DNA from: JAFEBO01 sp044221315
Lineage (GTDB): Bacteria; Planctomycetota; Phycisphaerae; Phycisphaerales; UBA1924
NCBI GenBank assembly: GCA_044221315.1
Contig: JBGAPK010000009.1
Span: 68,471 to 132,470 of the forward strand
Direction: 5' to 3'
DNA length: 64,000 nt
Below the pieces are notes generated by a model. The model searched no databases, was not told the origin of the DNA, and saw only the letters and a program-made list of their open reading frames with translations. Below are positions 45,011 through 53,410 of the stretch, one piece after another. The stretch's first letter is position 1. Each line of letters starts with the position of its first letter. Position numbers and translations under genes: made by a program.

Positions 45011-46650
45011 GCGAGCGGGCGGACAGCGCCACGATGCCGACCGCGCTCGCGCGGCCTTTCCAAGCCGGACCGATTCGCCGCCAATTCAATCCCTGGGTCG
45101 TTGGCATCGCCGTCGTCATCCCCACTTTCATGGAGATTCTCGACACGACAATCGCCAACGTGGCGCTCCGGTACATCGCAGGCGGATTGTCAGCCCCCGC
45201 CACCGACAGCGAATGGGTCATCACCAGCTACCTCGCGGCAAACGCCATCATCCTTCCCATCTCCGGCTGGATCAGCGCGCGCCTCGGGCGGCGGAATTAC
45301 TTTCTTCTTTCTATTGCAATCTTTACGCTGGCTTCGGCCCTCTGCGGCATGGCCTCAAGTCTCGGGGCTCTCATCGCCGCGCGCGTGCTCCAGGGGCTCG
45401 CCGGGGGCGGATTGCAGCCCTGCAGCCAGGCAATCCTGCTCGATGCCTTTCCCGTCGAGCAACGCGGCGGAGCGATGACATTGTTCGGAATGGCGGCCCT
45501 GCTCGGCCCGGTCGTGGGCCCCACATTCGGAGGTTACATCACCGACAACTTCGGCTGGCAATGGATTTTCTACGTCAACGTGCCGGTCGGACTCGTCGCG
45601 GTCCTGTACTGCCATGCTGTTGTCACGGATCCTCCATACCTGCGCGAACAAACCGAGCGGGCACGGAGCAATCCCACGCCCTTCGATTTTCCCGGCCTGA
45701 TTCTGCTCTGCGTCACCATGATCTGCTGGGAGGTCGTTCTGAGCAAAGGCCAGGAGTGGGATTGGTTCGGCGATCCATTCTGGCGCGTTCAGGCGCTCGC
45801 CGCAGGATTCGTGGTCGGGCTTTTGGGGCTCATCTGGCGTGAAATGAGAACCGAGAATCCGCTTGTGAACTTCCGGACGCTAAAGGACCCAAATTTCCGT
45901 TCGTGCTGCGTCATCCTGGGCTGCGCGTACGGCGTGCTCTACGCGGGGACGACGTCGCTCCCCGCGATGCTCCAAACTCTCTACGGATATGACGCGACCA
46001 TGTCGGGCTTGGTTCTATCGCCCGCAGGGCTCTTCGCGATCGCCACGATGATCATTGTCGGACGCTTCCTCAACCGGGGATTCGATGCGCGAATACTGAT
46101 GACGATCGGCGTGCTCCTCATCGCCGCCGGCAACTATTGGATGGCGAGCATGAACCTCTCCATCAGCCCCTGGCAGGTGGTCTGGCCCCGCGTCGTCATC
46201 ATCATCGGGCTCGGGTTGCTCTTCGCGCCCCTGAACGTGGCCGCCTTCGCGACGATTCCGATCGCGATTCGAGGTGCGGCGGTCGGTCTGCTCGCCCTCC
46301 TCCGCAACGAAGGGGGAAGCGTCGGAACCTCCGTCGCGCAGACGATTTTGGAACGGCGCGAGCAGTTCCACACCCTTCGCCTGAACGAAAACTTGGACCC
46401 ATTGAACCCCGCCGTAACGAGCATTCTTGACCAGGGGCAGAAGCTCTTCATGACCCAAACCGGCGATCCCGTCGCGGCACGAATGATGGCGTACCAACTG
46501 ATGGCGAACATGCGGGATCGCCAGGCGACGGCGCTCTCGTATTTCGACATATTCTGGGTCGCGTCTGTGCTGGCGATCTCGCTGCTTGCCCTGATCGCGC
46601 TCATGAAACGGGCGAGCGCGCCAAAGGGAGCGCACTTGTCGGCGGAATGA
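45007..46650 (+). CDS. DHA2-family multidrug MFS transporter (EmrB-like)
   Basis: 547 residues, 14 predicted membrane helices. Motif A-like GWISARLGRRNYF and motif C-like MAALLGPVVGPTFGGYITDNFGWQWIFYVNVPVGLVAV identify the proton-driven drug/H+ antiporter DHA2 group; DTTIANVALRYIAG is the usual start of helix 1. It is translationally coupled to the adaptor gene, so the two should form an EmrAB-type efflux system. An outer-membrane channel gene is not nearby. Substrates cannot be inferred. Confidence 0.94.
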   Translation: MSERADSATMPTALARPFQAGPIRRQFNPWVVGIAVVIPTFMEILDTTIANVALRYIAGGLSAPATDSEWVITSYLAANAIILPISGWISARLGRRNYFLLSIAIFTLASALCGMASSLGALIAARVLQGLAGGGLQPCSQAILLDAFPVEQRGGAMTLFGMAALLGPVVGPTFGGYITDNFGWQWIFYVNVPVGLVAVLYCHAVVTDPPYLREQTERARSNPTPFDFPGLILLCVTMICWEVVLSKGQEWDWFGDPFWRVQALAAGFVVGLLGLIWREMRTENPLVNFRTLKDPNFRSCCVILGCAYGVLYAGTTSLPAMLQTLYGYDATMSGLVLSPAGLFAIATMIIVGRFLNRGFDARILMTIGVLLIAAGNYWMASMNLSISPWQVVWPRVVIIIGLGLLFAPLNVAAFATIPIAIRGAAVGLLALLRNEGGSVGTSVAQTILERREQFHTLRLNENLDPLNPAVTSILDQGQKLFMTQTGDPVAARMMAYQLMANMRDRQATALSYFDIFWVASVLAISLLALIALMKRASAPKGAHLSAE

Positions 46651-46672
46651 GGGTTCGCAACGGGAGGCGAAG

Positions 46673-48037
46673 ATGGGCGGATTGCCTCGGATTGTGATCG
46701 TCGGAGGAGGCTTCGCGGGCCTCAACGCCGCGCAGGCCCTCGCCGGTGCACCCGCAGACGTGACGCTGATCGACCGCCGAAACTTCCACCTCTTCCAGCC
46801 ATTGCTCTACCAGGTCGCCACCGCAGGGCTCTCCCCGGCCGATATCGCCTCGCCCATCCGGCACGTGCTGCGGAAGCAGATGAACTGCCGCGTCGTGCTC
46901 GCCGAGCCGATCGCGGTTGATCTCACCGCGCGGCACATCAGATTCGAAGGCGATGTGGTCATCGAATACGACTGGCTGGTTCTCGCCGCCGGCGCCACGC
47001 ACTCCTACTTCGGGCACGATGAATGGGAAACGATCGCTCCGGGCCTCAAGACCATCGAGGACGCGACCGAGATCCGCCGCCGAATCCTCCTCGCGTTCGA
47101 GAGCGCCGAATACGAAGGCAGCGATGAAGCACGCCGAGCCGCGTTGACGTTCGCGATCGTGGGCGGCGGGCCCACAGGCGTCGAACTCGCCGGTGCGATC
47201 ATGGAGATCGCCGCCAAGACAATCCCCCGCGACTTCAAAAACATCGACACAAAGACGACCAAGGTCATCCTCTTCGATGCAAACGATCGACTCCTGCTCG
47301 CCTTCCCGCCCGAACTTGGCTCGCGGGCGCAGCGCGACCTCGAAAAAATGGGAGTTGAAGTGCGGCTCAAGGCCTTCGTCACCAACATCACGCCGGACGG
47401 GCTGTATGTCGGCGATCAATTCGTGCCCGCTCGCTGCGTGCTCTGGGCCGCCGGAGTGCGCGCCAACCTGCTCGGCGCGAGCCTCGGCGTGCCGCTCGAA
47501 AAGAACGGTCAGGTCAAGGTAAGTCCCGACCTTTCGGTGCCGGGCCATCCAAACGTGTTTGTGGTTGGCGACATGGCCGCGGTCGTTTCGAACGGCAAGC
47601 CCGTCCCCGGCGTCGCGCCCGCCGCAATTCAGATGGGCCAATTCGTGGGGAAGCTCATTACCCGCGAGGTCCGGAACGCTCCCTCGCCCGCCTCCCGTAC
47701 GCCCTTTGTGTACCGGGACAAAGGCTCACTCGCCACGATCGGCCGCGCCAAAGCCGTCGCCGCCATCGGCGGCTTCAAGTTCGGCGGCTACTTTGCTTGG
47801 GTGGTCTGGTCGCTCGTTCACATCATGTTCCTGATCAGCTTCCGCAACCGTCTCATCGTGATGTTCAACTGGGCGTGGAGCTGGTTCTTCGTTCGCTCCG
47901 CGCGTTTGATCACCGGCGATTCGAACATGCGGATCGACGAAGTCCGGGCCAACGAAGTCGTGATTGGGAGGCAGGTCGCCGATCAATCGCCTACTTCGGG
48001 ACCGGGTTCCCCCGGATCGCGTCGGCCGCGTGTCTGA
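46673..48037 (+). CDS. ndh: Type II NADH:quinone oxidoreductase
   Basis: 454 residues. Two Rossmann motifs (VIVGGGFAGLNAAQAL for FAD, FAIVGGGPTGVELAGAI for NADH), the conserved LLYQVATAGLSPADIASPIR, VLAAGATHSYFG and the second FAD contact VFVVGDMAAV. The C-terminal hydrophobic/amphipathic region (GYFAWVVWSLVHIMFLISFRNRLIVMFNWAWSWF) is the membrane attachment. It transfers electrons from NADH to quinone without pumping protons. Shine-Dalgarno GGGAGG precedes the ATG. The 3' end overlaps the convergent HEAT-repeat gene by 47 bases. Confidence 0.94.
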   Translation: MGGLPRIVIVGGGFAGLNAAQALAGAPADVTLIDRRNFHLFQPLLYQVATAGLSPADIASPIRHVLRKQMNCRVVLAEPIAVDLTARHIRFEGDVVIEYDWLVLAAGATHSYFGHDEWETIAPGLKTIEDATEIRRRILLAFESAEYEGSDEARRAALTFAIVGGGPTGVELAGAIMEIAAKTIPRDFKNIDTKTTKVILFDANDRLLLAFPPELGSRAQRDLEKMGVEVRLKAFVTNITPDGLYVGDQFVPARCVLWAAGVRANLLGASLGVPLEKNGQVKVSPDLSVPGHPNVFVVGDMAAVVSNGKPVPGVAPAAIQMGQFVGKLITREVRNAPSPASRTPFVYRDKGSLATIGRAKAVAAIGGFKFGGYFAWVVWSLVHIMFLISFRNRLIVMFNWAWSWFFVRSARLITGDSNMRIDEVRANEVVIGRQVADQSPTSGPGSPGSRRPRV

Positions 48038-49157
48038 ACTCGACCGAGATCGGAGTCTTCTCCGCCCCGAGCGCATCGAGCTTGGGCAGAGCATCCTTCG
48101 CGCCGGGTCCGATCGCGCCCAGGGCCGAAGCCGCGGCGGTCATCACATGCCTCTCCCCGGTCTCGAGCATCCTGATCAACTCGGGAACCGCCTCACCCGC
48201 CGCCGCGCCGAGACCACGCAGCGCAAAGCAAGTCTGCTGGCGCGTTCGCGTGTCTCCGGTTTTCAGCAGTTCGACCATCGCCGGAGTCGCCGATCCGGCC
48301 GACGGTCCGTAATACCCGATCGCGAGCAGCGCTCCGAAGCAAGTGTCTTCGTCCTTGAGGAGCTCAATCAGCTTGGGCACGTAAACCTGCGCGGGTGGCT
48401 TGGTCTGTCCGAGCAACGAAATCGCCATCGTCCGAATGCGTTGATCCGGGTCCTCGAATCGCGCGACCAGCGCCTCCGCGATCTCGATCCGCTGGTCTTC
48501 GGTGAGCCTATCCGGCTCTTCCGATTCCAGCACCAGCCCCATGAATCCCTGCACGCCCTGCCGCCGCACCGCGGCGTCCTTCGAACCGCTTGTCTCCACC
48601 AGCACCGGGATTGCAATGGCCGGATCCGCATAGCGGACAAGTCGGGCGACGACGCCCGGCAATTGCTTCGCTTCCTCCGGCTGCATGTTCTGGAGCCTCC
48701 CGGCGGCGGCCGGAAACACCTTCTCTCCGAGCGGCGCGCGCAAAGACTGAATCTGAAGACTCGTCTGCTCCAGCTCAAACGCCATCTTGATCGCCGAGAC
48801 GGAAGTCGGAACGTTGTCAGACCGCAGATCCGTCGCCGTCCGATCCACGAGTCGCAGCCATTCTGCCTCGGGCAGGAGTGAGGCCACGGGCATCACCGCG
48901 ATCACATCACCGCCCGGTCCGGTCCGAGCCTTCGCGGCCTCGAGCTTCTTCGCTTTCAGCCACTCCCGTATCACCTCAAGCGACGCCTCCCGCGGATAGT
49001 CTGCGGGTGCCGCCGCGGGGAGTGGGGGAGGCAACTTGTGGCCCGGCGCCGGTCGCTGCTCAACGGGGCCGGGGGGCGCAGCGCCGCCTCGCGACGCCAG
49101 AACCACACAAAGCAAGCCAGCGCCGACCGCACACGCACAACCGTTCGTTCGTGCCAT
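47991..49157 (-). CDS. Secreted HEAT-repeat protein
   Basis: 388 residues from the ATG at 49157. A signal peptide is likely (MARTNGCACAVGAGLLCVVLASRGGAA). From about residue 160 on there are tandem alpha-helical pairs of the HEAT/PBS-lyase type, most clearly VYVPKLIELLKDEDTCFGALLAIGYYGPSAGSATPAMVELLKTGDTRTRQQTCFALRGLGAAAGEAVPELIRMLETGE. Such proteins act as binding scaffolds; the partner is unknown. Its last 47 bases overlap the end of ndh on the other strand, so the two transcripts are complementary there. Confidence 0.82.
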   Translation of the reverse strand: MARTNGCACAVGAGLLCVVLASRGGAAPPGPVEQRPAPGHKLPPPLPAAAPADYPREASLEVIREWLKAKKLEAAKARTGPGGDVIAVMPVASLLPEAEWLRLVDRTATDLRSDNVPTSVSAIKMAFELEQTSLQIQSLRAPLGEKVFPAAAGRLQNMQPEEAKQLPGVVARLVRYADPAIAIPVLVETSGSKDAAVRRQGVQGFMGLVLESEEPDRLTEDQRIEIAEALVARFEDPDQRIRTMAISLLGQTKPPAQVYVPKLIELLKDEDTCFGALLAIGYYGPSAGSATPAMVELLKTGDTRTRQQTCFALRGLGAAAGEAVPELIRMLETGERHVMTAAASALGAIGPGAKDALPKLDALGAEKTPISVEFRHAADAIRGNPVPK

Positions 49158-49192
49158 AGCCGCCTCCGCACCCCTGCCGCGACGATCACAAA

Positions 49193-50635
49193 TCACGGCG
49201 CCCAGACGTTGGCGGTGGATGTTCCCGGCTTGCTGTTTCCTGCCGGAGCTCCATTCTGCGCGGCCCCGTTCGTTCCCGGCGCCGGAATCTCGCTCGACGA
49301 AACTTCCGCCTTGATGACATTCACCGGCTGCACTTCTCTCGGGAAAGCCGCCGCCGAGAACGCCGGGACCGTCGCCCCGTTCAAGTGCACCTTCCCGCTC
49401 GCCAGACCCGGGAAATGCTCCCCCTGCCAGGACGCCGGGTACTTCGAGTCATCCATGTCGAGCGCCGCCTTCGTCGGGAACAGCGGCCGGAACGTATCGC
49501 ACATGACCGCGAGTTCGGCGGTGTGCGTCGCGGAAAGCGATGCCTCCACCGTTCCCGGATGCGGCCCGTGCGGAATCCCCTGCGGGTGTGCCGTCAGCGA
49601 TCCGACCTCGATCCCCTTGCGGCTGCCGAAGTTTCCCTCGACGTAGTACAGCACCTCGTCCGAATCGAGGTTCGAGTGGTTGTACGGCACCTTGATCGAC
49701 TGCGGGTGGTAATCCAGCATCCGCGGGCAGAACGAGCAGATCACGAAATTGTGCGCCTCGAACGTCTGATGAATCGGCGGCGGCATGTGCAATTTGCCCG
49801 TGATCGGGCTGAAGTCGTCGATGTTGAAAACGTACGGGTAGTAGCAGCCGTCCCAGCCCACGATGTCGAGCGGGTGGTAGTGGTAGACATATTCGTGGAT
49901 CAGGTCGCGGGCTTTGATCCGGACGGGGAAGTCGCCCTTCTCGTCCCAGGTGAGCGGCGTCTCCGGCAGTCGCAGGTCGCGTTCGCAGTACGGCGCGTGC
50001 TCGAGGAATTGCCCCGTGGCCTTGCTGACGTAACGCGGCGGCGGCCCGATGTGCGAGCCGTTGGTCGTCTCTATGAGCAGGAAGCGTCCGAACGGAGTGT
50101 TCTCGGCGCTCGGTTCATTCGCTCCGATCTTCGCGGTGTCGCGTTTGTCCCAGATCATCTTGTAGATCACGCCCTTGGGGATGAGGATGTAGTCCTTGGG
50201 CCCAAACTTCAGCGTCCCCATCATCGTGTGGCAGACACCCGATCCGAAGTGGATGAAGATGCACTCGTCGCCCTGCGCGTTTTTGTAGTGGTAGTTCATC
50301 TGCTCGGCCGGATTGCAGACCGCCATCTCGCAGTCCGAGTTGCCGAACAAAACGACCCGCCCGGTCACCGCATCACCCTTCGGATTCATGCGCTGCCCGC
50401 CGGTCATGACGTGGCGCATCCGCATGATCTCCTGCTCGACGTACTCCTGCTTGGTCGAGTAGACCGGCTTCCACCCGTACACCTGCGTCGGCGGGTGGAT
50501 GTGGTACATCGTGCTGCTCGGCCCGGTAAAGCCCTCGGTGCCAAACAACTCCTCCGAGTACAGCACCCCGTCCGGCCGGCGGAACTGAACGTGACGCTTC
50601 CGGGGCAACAGGCCGAGCTTGGTGTAATACGCCAT
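49193..50635 (-). CDS. hmgA: Homogentisate 1,2-dioxygenase
   Basis: Opens the ring of homogentisate to maleylacetoacetate in tyrosine/phenylalanine breakdown. 480 residues from the ATG at 50635 with GGAG eight bases upstream. The N-terminal YYTKLGLLPRKRHVQFR and the cupin core with the iron ligands are recognisable, notably DSDEVLYYVEGNFGSRKGIEVGSLTAHPQGIPHGPHPGTVEAS, and ETNGSHIGPPPRY. The C terminus has an unusual low-complexity Ala/Gly/Pro/Asn tail of about 60 residues. No maleylacetoacetate isomerase or fumarylacetoacetase lies beside it. Bacterial relatives of this shorter form may use other aromatic substrates, so the exact one is not certain. Confidence 0.9.
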   Translation of the reverse strand: MAYYTKLGLLPRKRHVQFRRPDGVLYSEELFGTEGFTGPSSTMYHIHPPTQVYGWKPVYSTKQEYVEQEIMRMRHVMTGGQRMNPKGDAVTGRVVLFGNSDCEMAVCNPAEQMNYHYKNAQGDECIFIHFGSGVCHTMMGTLKFGPKDYILIPKGVIYKMIWDKRDTAKIGANEPSAENTPFGRFLLIETTNGSHIGPPPRYVSKATGQFLEHAPYCERDLRLPETPLTWDEKGDFPVRIKARDLIHEYVYHYHPLDIVGWDGCYYPYVFNIDDFSPITGKLHMPPPIHQTFEAHNFVICSFCPRMLDYHPQSIKVPYNHSNLDSDEVLYYVEGNFGSRKGIEVGSLTAHPQGIPHGPHPGTVEASLSATHTAELAVMCDTFRPLFPTKAALDMDDSKYPASWQGEHFPGLASGKVHLNGATVPAFSAAAFPREVQPVNVIKAEVSSSEIPAPGTNGAAQNGAPAGNSKPGTSTANVWAP

Positions 50636-50964
50636 GGCGATTCTCCAGGGCTTCATTTTACGGTGACCCGATCCGGCACGGGAACAATCTTCACTTGACT
50701 CCGGCAATCTGCCCGTCAAGACTCCGTTGCTCCGAGTGGAGAACCCGTATGGCCCTGTATTTGAGCCATATCCCGACACGCGTCAGCCCAAGCCTTTGGG
50801 TGGTGCTGTCGATGCGCGACGCCTAAGCGTCGATCCCCGCTGAATCATCAACGAATTCGAGAACTCTTGTCCGAGCGTTCCGTGCTCGCGTTGAAGCCGC
50901 TGTTGTCGGCCCAAACGAAGACCGCCAATGCGAATGAACCGGCCAATTGGCCGGGTGGTGTCCC
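50636..50964. other. Intergenic region with two palindromes
   Basis: No gene is visible. It contains a small hairpin CGACGC-CTAA-GCGTCG at 50817-50832 and a perfect 16-base palindrome CCGGCCAATTGGCCGG at 50939-50954. The latter lies 10 bases upstream of the GTG of the next gene and is a candidate operator or attenuator. Confidence 0.5.
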
Positions 50965-51282
50965 GTGACCAATGAACTCAACATCGTGCGCATCCTGCGC
51001 CCGGAGGACATCCGGGAAGGAATGTTCGTGGCCGTCCTCTACGAAACCATCGAGGTCTACCCGCCCAACTGGTGGGACCCGCCTCCCGGCACGAGCCCCC
51101 GCCCCGTCCGTCTCGCATGCAGCGCCTGCGCCGACGGCGAAGCCCGGCGCGTGATGTCCATCTGCCTGCCCTTCGTGCAGGTCGAAGACGCCCGCGGCGA
51201 TCTCGCGGCCCTCGACGTGCGCCGCCACGCCCTTGTCGAGCTGGCCGAGATGTACGGCCTCGAAGCATTCACGCGCCCTTAA
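50965..51282 (+). CDS. Small protein of unknown function
   Basis: 105 residues from the GTG at 50965; the longer frame beginning with TTG at 50947 would translate through the palindrome and is less likely. The N-terminal half (ILRPEDIREGMFVAVLYETIEVYPPNWWDPP) looks like a small beta-barrel (SH3/KOW-like) and is followed by one CxxC (LACSACADG). The rest is acidic. No family recognised. No Shine-Dalgarno sequence is evident. Confidence 0.6.
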   Translation: MTNELNIVRILRPEDIREGMFVAVLYETIEVYPPNWWDPPPGTSPRPVRLACSACADGEARRVMSICLPFVQVEDARGDLAALDVRRHALVELAEMYGLEAFTRP

Positions 51283-51399
51283 GGGTGCGGGCACGCAGAG
51301 TGCCAAGGTAAGTTCTGGGTCCGGCGCTCCGAAAGGCGCGCCGGCCTTGTTTCGGTCGTCCATTCCCGAGAAACTGCCAGCCGACCATTATCCACCTGA

Positions 51400-51405
51400 T
51401 ATCTT
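51400..51405 (+). promoter_or_regulatory. Candidate -10 box of the CvpA-like gene
   Basis: TATCTT within GATATCTT, 8 bases before the ATG at 51414; no Shine-Dalgarno sequence. Confidence 0.4.
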
Positions 51406-51413
51406 CTACGGCG

Positions 51414-52388
51414 ATGAGTCAGCAGGAGACTCCGGCTCCGGAGACGGAATCCACTTCGGCCTTTCCAAAGGCAAGATTGTGGTTGATGTGCGCTGCCGCG
51501 GCCCTCGCGATCCTGATCGTGCTCTTCGGATCCCTGCCGCTCAAGATCGTTGCGGCCGTCCTCGCACTTTGCATCATCCAGGGATTGTGGCGGGGAGCCG
51601 CGGAGCTGGTCGGCATCGTCGCCGGGATGATCGCTGGGGTGCTCCTCTGCCGCCCGATCGGTCGTTTGCTCGAACCCATGCTCGCTTCGGCAACCAGCAC
51701 CAGCGGCCTCTCTTCCCGGCTGCTCTCGGCCGGATTGGCCGCCGTTCTGATCTCTGCTATCGCATCGATCGCGATCGGCATCGTCACGCGACGTCTCCTG
51801 AAAAGGCGCCCGCAGCTCGCCGGAGCCGACAAACTCGCCGGCGGCGCCATCGGCCTTTTCGAGGGCTGCTTCCTCGGCCTCATCGTCCTCTGGGTTCCGC
51901 TCGCCCTGGAGCCCGTCGCCGTCGGGCAGATCGGCAAGGGCGAGGCTCCGGAACAACGCCCGCGCAACCCCGTCGCCGAAGCCGTCGTGAACTTTGCCGA
52001 GCAAGTAAAGGGCTCCAGTCTCGGCGGCGTCGCGGAGAGCACCAACCCTATGGAGGGCGCCCGGCTCTTCGCCCTCACCGGCGATTTCGCGATCGTCATG
52101 CGTCATCGCCGGGCACGCGAGCATTTCGTCAACAGCAATGCCATGAAGCACCTCCGCGAAGCCCCGAGCGTGCAGGAAGCAATCTCTCGGCTGGAAAAGG
52201 ATCCCGAGCTCGGCGCCATGATCCGCTCCGGCGACTACGGCCCCGAATTCGTCCGCGGCGTCCTCACCAGCAAGTCGCTTATGGACACCCTCGACCAGAC
52301 CACCATCGTGAAAGACCTGACACCACTAGTCGGCGAGATCGAAAAAGCCCTTCAGGAAGCCAAGAAAATCGCCCTCGGTACTCCGTAA
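51414..52388 (+). CDS. CvpA-family membrane protein
   Basis: 324 residues. Four membrane helices in the first 165 residues, with the pattern QGLWRGAAELVGIVAGMIAGVLLCRPIGRLL and AGGAIGLFEGCFLGLIVLWVPLAL typical of CvpA (colicin V production) proteins. A soluble C-terminal half of some 150 residues follows, longer than in ordinary CvpA (about 160 residues in total), and contains helix-rich segments (MKHLREAPSVQEAISRLEKDPELGAMIRSGDYGPEF). CvpA is linked to peptide export and biofilm; the role here is unknown. Confidence 0.78.
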   Translation: MSQQETPAPETESTSAFPKARLWLMCAAAALAILIVLFGSLPLKIVAAVLALCIIQGLWRGAAELVGIVAGMIAGVLLCRPIGRLLEPMLASATSTSGLSSRLLSAGLAAVLISAIASIAIGIVTRRLLKRRPQLAGADKLAGGAIGLFEGCFLGLIVLWVPLALEPVAVGQIGKGEAPEQRPRNPVAEAVVNFAEQVKGSSLGGVAESTNPMEGARLFALTGDFAIVMRHRRAREHFVNSNAMKHLREAPSVQEAISRLEKDPELGAMIRSGDYGPEFVRGVLTSKSLMDTLDQTTIVKDLTPLVGEIEKALQEAKKIALGTP

Positions 52389-52478
52389 GCCACCGAACGC
52401 CGGCATTCTTGATTGCTGGTAAACTTCCAATTGCTCTGCTGCTCTGTTCGCCTCTTCCAGCATCTTTCGGAGTTGTTC

Positions 52479-53363
52479 ATGCCCCGCATCACCCGCGCCG
52501 CGCTCATCCAGTGCTCGAACCCCCTCTCCGATACCACCGACCTCAAAAGGGTCAAAGCCGCGATGATCGAGAAGCACCTCGGCCTGATCAAGAAGGCCGC
52601 GGACGAAGGCGCCAAGGTCTGCTGTCTGCAGGAAATTTTCTACGGCCCGTACTTCTGCGCCGAGCAGCAGACCAAGTGGTACGAGACTGCTGAGCCGATC
52701 CCCGATGGCCCGACCGTCAAGCTCATGCAGGACCTCGCCAAGAAACACAACATGGTCATGGTCGTCCCCATCTACGAAGTCGACATGACCGGCGTCTACT
52801 ACAACACCGCCGCCGTGATCGACGAGACCGGGCGCTACCTCGGCAAGTACCGCAAGAAGCACATCCCGCACTGCCTCCCCGGATTCTGGGAGAAGTTCTA
52901 CTTCAAGCCCGGCAACGCCGACGGCGAGGGTGGCGGCTACCCCGTCTTCCAGACCCGCTTCGGCAAGATCGGCGTCTACATCTGCTACGACCGCCATTTC
53001 CCCGAGGGCGCCCGCGAACTCGGCCTGAACGGCGCCGAGATCGTCTTTAACCCTAGCGCCACCGTCGCCGGCCTGAGCGAATACCTGTGGAAGCTCGAAC
53101 AACCCGCCCACGCCGTAGCCAACCAGTACTACGTCGGTGCCATCAACCGCGTCGGCACCGAGGCCCCTTGGAACATCGGCGAGTTCTACGGCCAGTCGTA
53201 CTTCTGCAACCCCCGCGGCCAGATCATCAAGCAGGCTAGCCGCGACAAAGACGAAGTCGTCGTCGCCGACCTCGACCTCGAAATGATCCAGGAAGTGCGA
53301 AACACCTGGCAGTTCTACAGAGACCGGCGGCCGGAGTCGTACGAGAAAATCGCCAAGCCGTAG
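52479..53363 (+). CDS. Beta-ureidopropionase/N-carbamoyl amidohydrolase (nitrilase superfamily)
   Basis: 294 residues from the ATG at 52479. The nitrilase triad is Glu52 (CLQEIFYGPYF), Lys126/127 (YRKKHIPH) and Cys169 (YICYDRHFPE). The length, HCLPGFWEKFYFKPG and GAINRVGTEAPWNIGEFYGQSYFCNPRG point to the beta-ureidopropionase/N-carbamoylputrescine amidase group. Because NCS1 transport, dihydropyrimidinase and PreA genes are nearby, the likely reaction is hydrolysis of N-carbamoyl-beta-alanine to beta-alanine, CO2 and ammonia, the last step of reductive pyrimidine catabolism. Confidence 0.92.
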   Translation: MPRITRAALIQCSNPLSDTTDLKRVKAAMIEKHLGLIKKAADEGAKVCCLQEIFYGPYFCAEQQTKWYETAEPIPDGPTVKLMQDLAKKHNMVMVVPIYEVDMTGVYYNTAAVIDETGRYLGKYRKKHIPHCLPGFWEKFYFKPGNADGEGGGYPVFQTRFGKIGVYICYDRHFPEGARELGLNGAEIVFNPSATVAGLSEYLWKLEQPAHAVANQYYVGAINRVGTEAPWNIGEFYGQSYFCNPRGQIIKQASRDKDEVVVADLDLEMIQEVRNTWQFYRDRRPESYEKIAKP

Positions 53364-53410
53364 GCCCGGGCTTGACTGCAGTCTCGCAAACCGTTCCGAG
53401 GCCTGAAATC

